Shown piece after piece: positions 20,225 through 28,408 of a stretch of DNA of 53,474 nucleotides (positions within the stretch are counted from its first letter, which is position 1; the number at the start of each line of letters is the position of its first letter). Origin of the DNA: a virus; IMG/VR virus record IMGVR_UViG_3300025131_010455, positions 1-53,474 of that record; one strand, given 5' to 3'. Under the pieces are notes generated by a model. It was not told the origin of the DNA and did not search any database. It saw only the letters and a program-made list of their open reading frames with translations. The position numbers and the translations under genes are program-made.

Positions 20225-22240
20225 TTAATAAGCTTCATGCACCGCAGTTACTCGTGGTTGCGCATCTTTTGGCAATTGGTCTTTGGGCACATTATTGAAC
20301 TGTTCCTGCACGTGTACATACACAGCCTTGGGATAACTCTTTCGGAACCAACCTCTTAAAAAATTATCAATTTTTTTAGCAGACTGAGAGGGGCCAAAAG
20401 AATCCATCCACTTACCGTTACCAACATATGTAATCCAATGATGAAAATTTTCTGTAGGCTTATAAGCCTTTGTTTTGGACCAATCCATTTTAACGTGCAC
20501 TATCATTCCGACTTTAAGACTCGATTGTTCAGTAAGTTCTCTTATGGTCATCCCCGCTCCAAAACGTTCTTTCTTGGCAGTCTTTACTATTGGCAAATAA
20601 CCATGAATCTGGGTATTCACACCGTCCCACGGGTGGCCTCTGCTGGGGCCTTTTTTCGTTCTTGACGAGCCGGCTATTTGAGCTAATTTTGCAGCAAATT
20701 GCAAACATCTTCTTTTCCAATATTTACGTAAGCCATCTGGCGCCGCCGCGTTTTTTAATGCTTGAAATGCTTGTTGCAGCTTCTCAGGCGCAACTTCACC
20801 ACCAATTGGCACAGCATCTCCCACCACAGCATTTGCTCCGAGTGGGCCGCCGCCGCCTAAACTACCAAGTTTTGAACACACTGAAGTTAAACTTTGTGGT
20901 TGACCAGTTGTTGGTACTTGCGCAGCCGTATTTGGTTGGGCCCCAGCTTCTGGAGCTGTTTCTTTTAATGGTTTGTTAGTGGCTTTTGGTTCTTTTTTTG
21001 CTTTGGCTTTCTTGTGCTCTTCCCGTTTCTTTTTCAATTCCTTTATTTGCTCAGGCGTCATGTTCTCTTGGCCGATAAAGTCCTCGGCCGGCCCTCCGTA
21101 TGGATCGATGTCGTCTTTGGGATCCTTTTGTTCTGCATTGACCAATACCCATTCTCCAGATATTTCCCATTTTCCTGGGGATATTTCCTTAACGGGTGCA
21201 TGTACTTTTTTGCCTTCGTCGGCGTCTGTCCCATCTTTGGGAAGAGTCATTTTTGTTCTTACATCAAATGGTTCTTTACCAGGCTCCGCAAAGCCTAAAA
21301 ATTCTGGTGGGATATTACTATATTGTGATTCGAGAGCGCGAAGTTGAGTCTGTTCATTTTGCCATTCATCATATGACATATATGTTGGTTTCGGACGATC
21401 ATCAATAATTTTTTTTGCCTCTTTCAATACCGACTCTAAAAGATTGACACTGACAATTGGTATAGTATTAATACCTTTGCCGTGCTCCACAATCTCATTT
21501 GTTTTTTGGGGCGCCTCATGACAAACATCCTTTGAGCTAACAAATTTACTAGTCTCTAGTTTGCCCAAGGCGGCACTGTGTCCACCAGAAAATGGTTTTG
21601 CAGTAAAATTAGGGAGAGGAGGGGCGAGTCCTAACATTTCTTCAGCGGCTTTCCAGTTGGCGCTATGAAACCCACTTGGAGCAGAAGCTTTTGACATATG
21701 CCAAAATTGAGATGTGGCGCTGAACTGATTTCCAACGTATTTAATTGCCTCAATTACCCATTTTTTAGAAGTAAACACACCATCATTGAACTGTAAATGC
21801 TTGATTTTTTCTATGTAGGTAGGTTTTTTCTCTTCAGTTAAAAATCTAGCTAGAGAGCCGCCGCCGGCGCTGAATCCATACATATGTAATTTCATATTTG
21901 CATATGCTGTGCTACTATCTGTGCCTAATTCTTTAGACAACGACTCTAATGTGTCTTTAATAAAGTTAGGGGCAGGATACCATTTTTTAACTAGGCCGGT
22001 CTTGGTCTCTCCTGATGGAGCCACTACAATGGCATTGGCAGCTGCATCAATTTGCTTTCTAATAGCCTTGTTTTTCGCAATTTGATTTCCGCCGGTATTA
22101 TCGCTATGGAAATAAAGTACAAAATCATAAGGAGCGTTAAAATTAAAATCTGGGGAGGCGTATAACCAAACTTTCTTTGACCCGCCTTTAAGAGAAGCTG
22201 CGCTAGCAATAGTAATTGTTTTTGGTAATTTAGTAGCCAT
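20225..22240 (-). CDS. Fusion of alpha/beta-hydrolase and CHAP/NlpC-like amidase, tail-associated
   Basis: 671 residues in three parts. Residues 1-260 read as an alpha/beta-hydrolase: nucleophile elbow GFSAGG (Ser near 122), a likely acid at FNDGVF (about 150) and a likely His at SGGHSAA (about 219). Residues of about 330-480 are a Pro, Lys, Gly and Ala-rich linker. Residues of about 495-650 resemble a papain-like peptidoglycan amidase or endopeptidase: Cys near 512 in RRCLQFAAKLA, and His in HHWITYVGNGKWMDSFG (about 600). The gene lies between the hub lysozyme and the spike gene, so the enzyme probably sits at the tail tip and opens the envelope during entry. The esterase substrate (acylated polysaccharide or lipid) cannot be told from sequence. 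Confidence 0.75.
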   Translation of the reverse strand: MATKLPKTITIASAASLKGGSKKVWLYASPDFNFNAPYDFVLYFHSDNTGGNQIAKNKAIRKQIDAAANAIVVAPSGETKTGLVKKWYPAPNFIKDTLESLSKELGTDSSTAYANMKLHMYGFSAGGGSLARFLTEEKKPTYIEKIKHLQFNDGVFTSKKWVIEAIKYVGNQFSATSQFWHMSKASAPSGFHSANWKAAEEMLGLAPPLPNFTAKPFSGGHSAALGKLETSKFVSSKDVCHEAPQKTNEIVEHGKGINTIPIVSVNLLESVLKEAKKIIDDRPKPTYMSYDEWQNEQTQLRALESQYSNIPPEFLGFAEPGKEPFDVRTKMTLPKDGTDADEGKKVHAPVKEISPGKWEISGEWVLVNAEQKDPKDDIDPYGGPAEDFIGQENMTPEQIKELKKKREEHKKAKAKKEPKATNKPLKETAPEAGAQPNTAAQVPTTGQPQSLTSVCSKLGSLGGGGPLGANAVVGDAVPIGGEVAPEKLQQAFQALKNAAAPDGLRKYWKRRCLQFAAKLAQIAGSSRTKKGPSRGHPWDGVNTQIHGYLPIVKTAKKERFGAGMTIRELTEQSSLKVGMIVHVKMDWSKTKAYKPTENFHHWITYVGNGKWMDSFGPSQSAKKIDNFLRGWFRKSYPKAVYVHVQEQFNNVPKDQLPKDAQPRVTAVHEAY

Positions 22241-22245
22241 CTTCT

Positions 22246-23535
22246 TTAAGTTTTACCTTTTTTCGTTTGTCCCGGGCAGACCCACCATTCACCCAAAGCT
22301 TTATTTGTAGGAGTTTCTGTTCCAAATTGATCAAATAATCTCTTGTAATAAATCGCTACGCTAAGCAGCGAAGCATATGGATCTAATAAATCTTCATGTT
22401 TATAGTCTTTAAGAAATGACTTTCCTTGCTTGCTTTTTGCGAGGCTATTATATTTTTCTTTACTAAATTGACCCATGCCATATCCAGTGTTGTAGCCGTC
22501 TTTAATAGCCACATTTGGATCATTTCCGTGGCATCCAACTGGTTTAAAACCGCTTTCTCCATATAATACTCCCCACGGTATCCATGAATTTTTAGCCTTA
22601 AGTCCACATTCGTTTGCTGCATATATCATAGCTTTTTTTAAATTATCTTGACTCCAATATTCCTGCAGTTTTCCAACATTATTTTCTGCTTTTATTTGTT
22701 TTTCATATAGATAATAAATATATCTACTTTTTTCATTATCCCATATCGATGGAGGTATGATAATTCTTCCAGATGGACTAAATTTAGTATCAGCTGGTAT
22801 GCTCATTGGATTACCAGTGGAGTTAATATCGCCTGCATTAGCTCCTAGACACGCTTCCATAAAAGCAGCAATCGCTTCCATTATCGCTTCCATGGAAAGA
22901 CCAGCCATATCATTAACACGGCCTAAATAAATTGGATCTTTCATTGGGCCGTTTTTAGGTTTAAATCTCCAATCAACATATATCAAATCGCCAACTTGTG
23001 GCGCGGCCATCTTTTTTTCTGCGGTAAAAACTGTATGCATTCGAATGATATCAAGTTGTGCTTTTGTTGGTTTGCCACTTAATGCACCAATTGGTTTTGG
23101 ATACGTATCAATTCCTGGTACTCTCGCGCGGATTCTGCAGCGAGGTTCGATCTTGATATCTGTTAATTGAGTAATTTGTGCCTCTGGGCTTCCCGGTTCA
23201 AAAGGTATTGCATCAGGTGTTTGCAAACCTGTTCCATCGTCAACCACTTCTATACAAATAGCTCTAAACGGTCCACTATTGTTTATAGAATCTGGTATGA
23301 ATTGTTTTTTAACCACACCTTGTAACACACCCCACCCTGTAGTATGCGAAGGGTCGTATTTTTCTCCGAAGTCAGCTGTATCGAAATAATTAAATATTTC
23401 CGGATGATCTAATGCTTCCTCAAAAGTTAACTTTTTAGATGTTGAGGGTGGTGATTTTTGTTTGGCAGTATTGCGTGATGTGGGCGCCCCGCCGGCACCA
23501 CCGCGCAATGTGTCATCATCGGGACGATCTGACAT
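22246..23535 (-). CDS. Baseplate hub protein with lysozyme-like transglycosylase domain (gp5-like)
   Basis: 429 residues. After a low-complexity N terminus (Gly, Ala, Ser, Thr, Lys to residue 35), residues of about 55-240 look like an OB-fold hub segment (WGVLQGVVKKQF, RCRIRARVPG, VGDLIYVDWRF, YLGRV), comparable to the N-terminal part of T4 gp5. Residues of about 265-420 form a lytic-transglycosylase or goose-lysozyme-like domain: WGVLYGESGFKPVG with the probable catalytic Glu near 325, then GYGMGQFSKEKY near 350. The predicted role is local digestion of peptidoglycan during tail penetration. The stop lies 5 bases before the 671-aa hydrolase gene, consistent with co-transcription. The domain order (OB then lysozyme) matches T4 gp5, although the C-terminal beta-helix is apparently encoded separately. 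Confidence 0.8.
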   Translation of the reverse strand: MSDRPDDDTLRGGAGGAPTSRNTAKQKSPPSTSKKLTFEEALDHPEIFNYFDTADFGEKYDPSHTTGWGVLQGVVKKQFIPDSINNSGPFRAICIEVVDDGTGLQTPDAIPFEPGSPEAQITQLTDIKIEPRCRIRARVPGIDTYPKPIGALSGKPTKAQLDIIRMHTVFTAEKKMAAPQVGDLIYVDWRFKPKNGPMKDPIYLGRVNDMAGLSMEAIMEAIAAFMEACLGANAGDINSTGNPMSIPADTKFSPSGRIIIPPSIWDNEKSRYIYYLYEKQIKAENNVGKLQEYWSQDNLKKAMIYAANECGLKAKNSWIPWGVLYGESGFKPVGCHGNDPNVAIKDGYNTGYGMGQFSKEKYNSLAKSKQGKSFLKDYKHEDLLDPYASLLSVAIYYKRLFDQFGTETPTNKALGEWWVCPGQTKKGKT

Positions 23536-23536
23536 T

Positions 23537-23845
23537 TTATGATGATTCCTGAATTAAATCAAATAATTGATTTTTGTCTGTTTCTGTCAGAACATCTGAA
23601 GTTTTTTCTTGCTTGCTTAACAGCGCGCTGATTTTAACCAATTGCTCATTGGACCTTTGTAGGGTTTCAACGTACTTCGAAGCAATTAAACCATATTGTT
23701 TATGACTTTCATCTTCGCTATTTTCTTTAATTTTTATTAATAAATCTGTTAATAATGTAGAGGTGATGGCACGATCTTGTCGTATGTTGCTGATTGCTTC
23801 ATCCAGGTAAGCGTTAAGATCATTTAGTTTTCGCTGTTGTCCCAT
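23537..23845 (-). CDS. Small helical protein of unknown function
   Basis: 102 residues, almost entirely predicted helix with many Lys, Glu, Gln and Leu, and no Cys or Trp. The composition suggests a coiled coil or helical bundle. It overlaps the end of the sigma-factor gene by 22 bases and stops one base before the hub lysozyme gene, so it is probably translated together with both. Possible roles are a tail chaperone or a small packaging or assembly factor. There is no motif to decide. I do not recognise a family. Confidence 0.8.
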   Translation of the reverse strand: MGQQRKLNDLNAYLDEAISNIRQDRAITSTLLTDLLIKIKENSEDESHKQYGLIASKYVETLQRSNEQLVKISALLSKQEKTSDVLTETDKNQLFDLIQESS

Positions 23846-24510
23846 TTGATTTTAAAATTCCTATACTTAATTCGAATCTTGTTAAGATTGTTAACTACCT
23901 GTTTTGTATTTAAACCGGTAATCTCCCTTATATATAAGTAAATAGCTTTTTTGTTGAAAATCTCAATATCTTCTGAACTCTCAAATAAAATTTTTATTGC
24001 TTGAATAATTTTTCTTTCATTGTCTTTAAGTTTTAATTTTTCCCAATTTTCAATTTCGCGCCAAAGATGCTGCCAAAACTCATGTCTTTCTCTATCTTCC
24101 AAATATAAATTGTGTTCTACTAGTGTATAATTATCATCTAAATTTACTACAATATTTTCGATTAAAACTTCTCGATGAAGCTTGAGAGAGTTTTTTTTAA
24201 TTTTATGTATAAACCAATTTTTTGTTGTAACACTAAAATACGAAAAAGCTTTTGAACCCTTATTGGGATCATATTTATCTAAAATGGTTATTAACCAGTT
24301 TTTGCAATCGTCCTTGAGGCTGTCGATATTTGGCAAATTATTAAATTTATATGTATATACAATTTTATCAACCAACTCGCTAAAACACGGCCCTATGAAT
24401 TCTTTATAAAGTTTTGTTTTTAGTTTAGGATCGTTAGTGAAAACATATTCAACTATTGCATTCTCATGAACTTTCGTAAAATACATATTTGTAGTTTTTT
24501 TTCTGGCCAT
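23824..24510 (-). CDS. Late-transcription sigma factor, T4 gp55-like
   Basis: 228 residues (T4 gp55 is 185). The segment of about 76-105 (YDPNKGSKAFSYFSVTTKNW followed by FIHKIKK) is the typical sigma region 2 signature of gp55 homologues in T4-like phages. The N terminus (FTKVHENAIVEYVFTND) is also of that type. The C-terminal 60 residues are Lys/Asn-rich and may hold the flap- or clamp-binding helix, although I see no clear motif. By analogy it would redirect host RNA polymerase to late promoters driving the virion genes that follow. ATG 24510 has a GGAAG ribosome-binding site inside the end of the preceding gene. Confidence 0.8.
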   Translation of the reverse strand: MARKKTTNMYFTKVHENAIVEYVFTNDPKLKTKLYKEFIGPCFSELVDKIVYTYKFNNLPNIDSLKDDCKNWLITILDKYDPNKGSKAFSYFSVTTKNWFIHKIKKNSLKLHREVLIENIVVNLDDNYTLVEHNLYLEDRERHEFWQHLWREIENWEKLKLKDNERKIIQAIKILFESSEDIEIFNKKAIYLYIREITGLNTKQVVNNLNKIRIKYRNFKIKWDNSEN

Positions 24511-24513
24511 ATA

Positions 24514-24810
24514 TTATTCTTCCGACTCCTCTTCATTTTCAGCCTCGTACTCAGCATCATAAATTTCCCTTAGCATTTCCACTTCTTTTAATATTGTTTT
24601 GGAATGCTGCAAAAGCCTTTCTAGCGTTTCATCTCCATAGAATCTTTCTAAATTATATACAACATCAATATGTTCATTATATTCTTTTAAAATTTCAAAA
24701 AAATCTTCCATATTATCGGATAAAGATAAAAGCCTTTTTAAAAGCTGCACAATATACCAAACGAACATAGCATTTAAAATAATTGATATAATTAAGAAAA
24801 TAATAGTCAT
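24514..24810 (-). CDS. Small single-pass membrane protein
   Basis: 98 residues. Residues 2-24 form one hydrophobic segment (IIFLIISIILNAMFVWYIV), followed by a charged helical tail that ends in a run of Glu. The likely topology is an N-terminal anchor with a cytoplasmic acidic tail. Similar short proteins occur beside small genes in marine T4-like phages, but the function is unknown. The start directly abuts the stop of the zinc-ribbon gene (TAAATG), which suggests coupled translation. Confidence 0.8.
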   Translation of the reverse strand: MTIIFLIISIILNAMFVWYIVQLLKRLLSLSDNMEDFFEILKEYNEHIDVVYNLERFYGDETLERLLQHSKTILKEVEMLREIYDAEYEAENEEESEE

Positions 24811-25056
24811 TTATCTTTTTTGCTCCAATTCTTTCTTTTGCTCTTTCAAATCTTCTCTAGCTTCGCCAAGATACTCTTTTACTAGATGTCCAGGTTTTTG
24901 TTTCTGTTGCTTAAAGTTAGTTATAAAAGTGCTTGGAATTCTTTTTAAAGAATCCTTTGCGTCACACAATTCGCAATCAACTAATTTTTCTTTTATAGAG
25001 TGTGTTCGTTGATATTCTTCTGTACAACTATCACAGCGATAAATATATCGCGGCAT
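24811..25056 (-). CDS. Zinc-ribbon protein, FmdB-like
   Basis: 81 residues from the chosen start. It opens with MPRYIYRCDSC, followed by THSIKEK and CELCDAKDSLKRIPS. This is the FmdB-type zinc ribbon (two Cys-x2-Cys pairs) often annotated as a putative regulatory protein. The C terminus is Lys, Glu and Gln-rich. A longer frame starts at 25086, but ATG 25056 lies one base after the upstream stop and puts the family's conserved P-x-Y-x-Y-x-C at the N terminus, so I chose it. The function in phages is unknown. Confidence 0.8.
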   Translation of the reverse strand: MPRYIYRCDSCTEEYQRTHSIKEKLVDCELCDAKDSLKRIPSTFITNFKQQKQKPGHLVKEYLGEAREDLKEQKKELEQKR

Positions 25057-25057
25057 A

Positions 25058-25294
25058 TTATTCTGGTTGGGAGCCGACAACATCAAAATCTAAATTTTGT
25101 TGTAGATTCTCTTCCGTCTCCTCATTAAACTTTACCAACGGCGGATTCATAACAATCAATCCTTGTTCTGAAAGTCTAAATCTAAAATCCTGCAATACCG
25201 GCACGATATCACTTTGTTCCATTAAGCTCTTTTGAAGCGCCATCATAACGGAGCCCAAAGCTTGATCTGAAAAATACATGTCTTCTTTAATCAT
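25058..25294 (-). CDS. Conserved small protein of T4-like marine phages
   Basis: 78 residues. The sequence MYFSDQALGSVMMALQKSLM followed by EQSDIVPVL resembles a short protein that I associate with marine T4-like phages, usually left as hypothetical. It is soluble and acidic at the C terminus. It overlaps the end of the epimerase gene by 8 bases, linking the glycan block with the small-gene block. No function is assigned. Confidence 0.75.
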   Translation of the reverse strand: MIKEDMYFSDQALGSVMMALQKSLMEQSDIVPVLQDFRFRLSEQGLIVMNPPLVKFNEETEENLQQNLDFDVVGSQPE

Positions 25295-26165
25295 TTAATT
25301 CCTCCTTAAGTTTTTTAAAACATTCACTTATACCATCAAATATATTTATTTCTGGTTCCCAACCACATTCTTTTAATTTGAGCATGTTTGCTTTTGTATA
25401 TAGCACATCGCCTTTCCGGTCTTCCACGTAATTAAATTGCACATTGGGAAAATAATCCAGAACTATATTTTTTATCTCATTCAATGAAACGTTCGAACCG
25501 GTGCCCACATCTAGATGTTGACCATCAAATTTTCCTTCATATTTCATGGCAAATATATTAGCGGATACAACATCTTTTACATTTGCCATATCTCTCCGCT
25601 GACCACCATCGCCAGTGATAAATGGATTTTTGTCCTCTCTTATAAACTGCATAAAATTAGAAACTGCTGTAGCATATGGCCCGCTAGCTTGTTGATCTGG
25701 CGAATACACATTGAAATATCTCAAACTTACAGTGTCTAAGCCATATAATTTTGAATACAATTCACATTCCATTTCTGAAATTAACTTTTGTAATCCATAT
25801 GGGCTGTTAGGGCCATTTCCATCTCCAACAACAGACGAAGAGCCAGAATAAATAACTCTTTTTGCTCCAACTTTTCTAGCAAAATTTAAAACATATGTTG
25901 TGCATAACACATTATTTCTCATTGTTTGTGTGGGAAACTCAACACTGTATGCGACTCTGGGAATGCATGCTAAATGAAAAACATATTCTGGTTTGAAATC
26001 AAAATATGATTTATTAAACGGCTCCTTAAGACAATATAAAATGTCTTGAGTTGCGGCAGCTTCTTTAAAATCGATACCCATTACCTCATGACCCAGCTCT
26101 TGTAATTTTGCATACAAATGAGTTCCAATATATCCTTTATGCCCAGTCACTAAACATCTAGCCAT
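25287..26165 (-). CDS. NAD-dependent sugar epimerase/dehydratase (extended SDR)
   Basis: 292 residues. The Rossmann motif is GHKGYIG at the N terminus. The catalytic pair is YGLQK (Tyr near 122), preceded by the SGSSS strand, with RYFNVYSPDQQASGPYA and RRDMANVKDV typical of UDP-glucose 4-epimerase-like or GDP-mannose dehydratase-like enzymes. It probably converts a nucleotide-activated hexose for the glycan pathway. ATG 26165 has AAGGAG eight bases upstream and overlaps the previous stop by one base (TAATG). This is better supported than the longer frame to 26210. The exact substrate is not readable. Confidence 0.88.
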   Translation of the reverse strand: MARCLVTGHKGYIGTHLYAKLQELGHEVMGIDFKEAAATQDILYCLKEPFNKSYFDFKPEYVFHLACIPRVAYSVEFPTQTMRNNVLCTTYVLNFARKVGAKRVIYSGSSSVVGDGNGPNSPYGLQKLISEMECELYSKLYGLDTVSLRYFNVYSPDQQASGPYATAVSNFMQFIREDKNPFITGDGGQRRDMANVKDVVSANIFAMKYEGKFDGQHLDVGTGSNVSLNEIKNIVLDYFPNVQFNYVEDRKGDVLYTKANMLKLKECGWEPEINIFDGISECFKKLKEELND

Positions 26166-27013
26166 TATAATTTCTCCTTCTCGATGACGGCGCCTTTTAT
26201 AGTTTTCCAATCATATTCATTGCGCACTTCTAAATTCTTTTCCCATGCCGCTTTCATGACAGTGGGTTTAATCTCAATACTATCAAACAAGTGAATAAAT
26301 GCATTTAAATCTTTAGGAAAACATTTTCCGCCAAAACCTCTTTTCCCATCGTGCCCGGGGACATTTAAGTGTGAATTCCCAATTCTCCCATCAGAAGTAA
26401 ATCCACTCATTGCATCCTTCCAGTTTACTTCTAATCTTTCTGCAGCTTGCTTAAGTTCATTCATATAAGAAACTTTTACGGCAAAAAACGAATTAGCCAT
26501 ATATTTAATAAATTCTGCTGTTACAGCGCTGGTTTCTATTATTTTTGTATGAGGGAAGCGAACTCTAAAGAGAGTCTTCACTTTTTCTGTATTTTTCTTT
26601 TTTCCACCGAGCACGATTCTAGCAGCATTAATAAAATCTAATCGAGCTACACGCTCTGTCAAAAATTCTGGGCTGTGTATGATGTTTAAATTCGGGTGCT
26701 CGTTAATATATTTTTGCGTAGTTCCAGGTATAATGGTCGACTTTATGATAACAACGTTGTCCTCTCTCTTATTGACTCTTGATATGTCGTTAAATACTGA
26801 ATTCATTATAGAAAGAACAATTTCTCCTCCTTCGGCCAACTTCATTGGAGTTGGTACGCAGACAAATACAAAATCCGAATTAACTACGTCCGCAAATTTA
26901 TGCGTTGCTTTTCTTCCGTCTGTGTCATAAATCTTTATATCTGTGCACAAAGAAAATCCCGCAGCCACAGAAGAGCCGACAAATCCATTTCCAATAATTC
27001 CTACACTAAACAC
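26165..27013 (-). CDS. Short UDP-sugar 6-dehydrogenase-like protein (first copy)
   Basis: About 282 residues. It has an N-terminal Rossmann motif GIIGNGFVG, the VCVPTP strand, KSTIIPGT, SPEFLTE, the central helix AEFIKYMANSFFA and the catalytic-Cys motif GFGGKCFPKD (Cys near 229). These are the UDP-glucose/GDP-mannose dehydrogenase signatures. The usual enzymes are about 390-450 residues, and the C-terminal UDP-binding domain is absent here. It may act on a different substrate or pair with another subunit. GTG 27013 has GGAGG five bases upstream and overlaps the previous stop (TAGTG). An alternative ATG lies at 27025. Confidence 0.85.
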   Translation of the reverse strand: MFSVGIIGNGFVGSSVAAGFSLCTDIKIYDTDGRKATHKFADVVNSDFVFVCVPTPMKLAEGGEIVLSIMNSVFNDISRVNKREDNVVIIKSTIIPGTTQKYINEHPNLNIIHSPEFLTERVARLDFINAARIVLGGKKKNTEKVKTLFRVRFPHTKIIETSAVTAEFIKYMANSFFAVKVSYMNELKQAAERLEVNWKDAMSGFTSDGRIGNSHLNVPGHDGKRGFGGKCFPKDLNAFIHLFDSIEIKPTVMKAAWEKNLEVRNEYDWKTIKGAVIEKEKL

Positions 27014-27639
27014 TATATCCTCCATTCTTTGTATTCTGGGTCTTTTGTTTTATTGTTTTTATGCATTCTGTAGCGATAAAAAGGAATCCTTAAGTGATGA
27101 ATTTTATAAAACTCATCCAAACGTTTTCTTAATTCCTCCTCTTCACGATGACGCATGTTTGAATTATAACCACCCATTTGCAAAAGCAAATCTCTCCTAT
27201 ACATTATACCACATGAAATGTTATCTTTTTCTGCATATTTTCTCTCTATAATATTTTCATGCCGATCAACCAAAACATAATCACAAGACAAACAAAAGGC
27301 ATCATGATTCGCTTCTAAATATCGTTTCATTATATGGCACATGTCGGAACTAACATAGTCATCCGCATCAACGCGAATTACAAACTGTCCTTTGGCTGCT
27401 TTAATTCCTTTATTTGATGATTCTGCGACACCAACATTAGTTTTATTTTTAATAATTTTTATATCTTCTTTGTACGCACCAATCACCTCTAAAGAATGAT
27501 CTGAGCTGCAATCATCTACAATGATGACTTCGACATTGACATTTTTTTGTGCCAAGCAACTTCTTATGCATCGCGGTAAATAATCTGCATAATTATAATT
27601 TGTAATTATAATGCTCACATCTGGATATTTACTTTTCAT
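27013..27639 (-). CDS. Glycosyltransferase family 2
   Basis: 208 residues. Typical GT-A layout: VSIIITNYNYADYLPRCI, VIIVDDCSSD, NVGVAESSNKGI, and the metal-binding VDADDY. It then has the GGYNSNMRHREEEELRKRL acceptor-side segment. It transfers a sugar from a nucleotide donor to a growing glycan, presumably at the cytoplasmic face. There are no membrane segments. ATG 27639 overlaps the previous stop by 11 bases. The open frame extends to 27672, but that start would need a 44-base overlap. Confidence 0.88.
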   Translation of the reverse strand: MKSKYPDVSIIITNYNYADYLPRCIRSCLAQKNVNVEVIIVDDCSSDHSLEVIGAYKEDIKIIKNKTNVGVAESSNKGIKAAKGQFVIRVDADDYVSSDMCHIMKRYLEANHDAFCLSCDYVLVDRHENIIERKYAEKDNISCGIMYRRDLLLQMGGYNSNMRHREEEELRKRLDEFYKIHHLRIPFYRYRMHKNNKTKDPEYKEWRI

Positions 27640-28408
27640 ATAAAATCTTTTCTTTGGAAATATTTTTTGCATAATTAAAATCTAAAAATGAACTATTTTT
27701 AACGAAATATTCATTGTTATTATATATTTTTGCGAATTCTTTTCGCTGATCAGCTCTGTGAACTACTTCCATTTCAGACAATCTTAAATCATCTCCGTGC
27801 AATATCGAGTATTGCTGAGCGTCAACAGAGTCACAAGGATTAATCTCTCTTAAACCAGACAGCTTTAAGCGATGATATATATCATCATCATCGCCACCAT
27901 AGTGTCCAACGTTTTCATTAAAACCATTAATGACAAAATAATCATTTGAATGCACTAAAAAATTACCATAATTAATTTCTGGACTTAATCGCGACGGCAT
28001 TGAAGCTTTTGTATCTTGTATCCTGGTTGCAACGAATGATTCTTTTTCTTTCACCTTTTTAAACCAGTGATCAATGTATGTCATTCCCAAAAAAACATCC
28101 GCATCGCTAAAAACAAAAACAACATCTTTGCCCTTATAATAAGCTGCTCCTAAATTGCGTGCTTTTCTGGGATTGAACTTGAGGTCTTCTAATAGCTCAA
28201 CACACTTAATGTTATCTAAAAATGGTGAAAACGTGTCTTTTCGAAATTCAATCTCCTTCAATAGGAATTCTTGAAAATTATCATTCGAGTGAAAATCAAC
28301 AAGAACCAAATCATATGGTCGACCATATTGAGAAACCATAAAAGGAAAAGTCTTTAAAAAATGATTTAATCTATTTTTAATAGTAACAATTATTACACTT
28401 TTTTTCAT
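27629..28408 (-). CDS. Glycosyltransferase, GT2/GT27-like (galactosyltransferase C-terminal type)
   Basis: 259 residues. The N terminus SVIIVTIKNRLNHFLKTF and the strand LVLVDFHSND mark a GT-A fold. The DxD-like motif is FSDADVF near residue 100. The GFNENVGHYGGDDDDIYHRL segment near 165-185 is typical of the GT27-type C-terminal region that holds the catalytic acid. It begins with an ATGA overlap with the NeuB-like gene, so the two are probably translated together. The acceptor is unknown. Confidence 0.82.
   Translation of the reverse strand: MKKSVIIVTIKNRLNHFLKTFPFMVSQYGRPYDLVLVDFHSNDNFQEFLLKEIEFRKDTFSPFLDNIKCVELLEDLKFNPRKARNLGAAYYKGKDVVFVFSDADVFLGMTYIDHWFKKVKEKESFVATRIQDTKASMPSRLSPEINYGNFLVHSNDYFVINGFNENVGHYGGDDDDIYHRLKLSGLREINPCDSVDAQQYSILHGDDLRLSEMEVVHRADQRKEFAKIYNNNEYFVKNSSFLDFNYAKNISKEKILYEK

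Noticed and set aside
20973-21347. Overlapping plus-strand frames of 70-129 codons opposite the hydrolase fusion
   Set aside because: The sense frame encodes a Pro/Lys/Ala-rich linker, whose antisense is naturally stop-poor. No start signals are seen.
22383-22622. 79-codon minus-strand frame inside the hub lysozyme gene
   Set aside because: It is an out-of-frame overlap with a recognisable enzyme domain, so it is a shadow.
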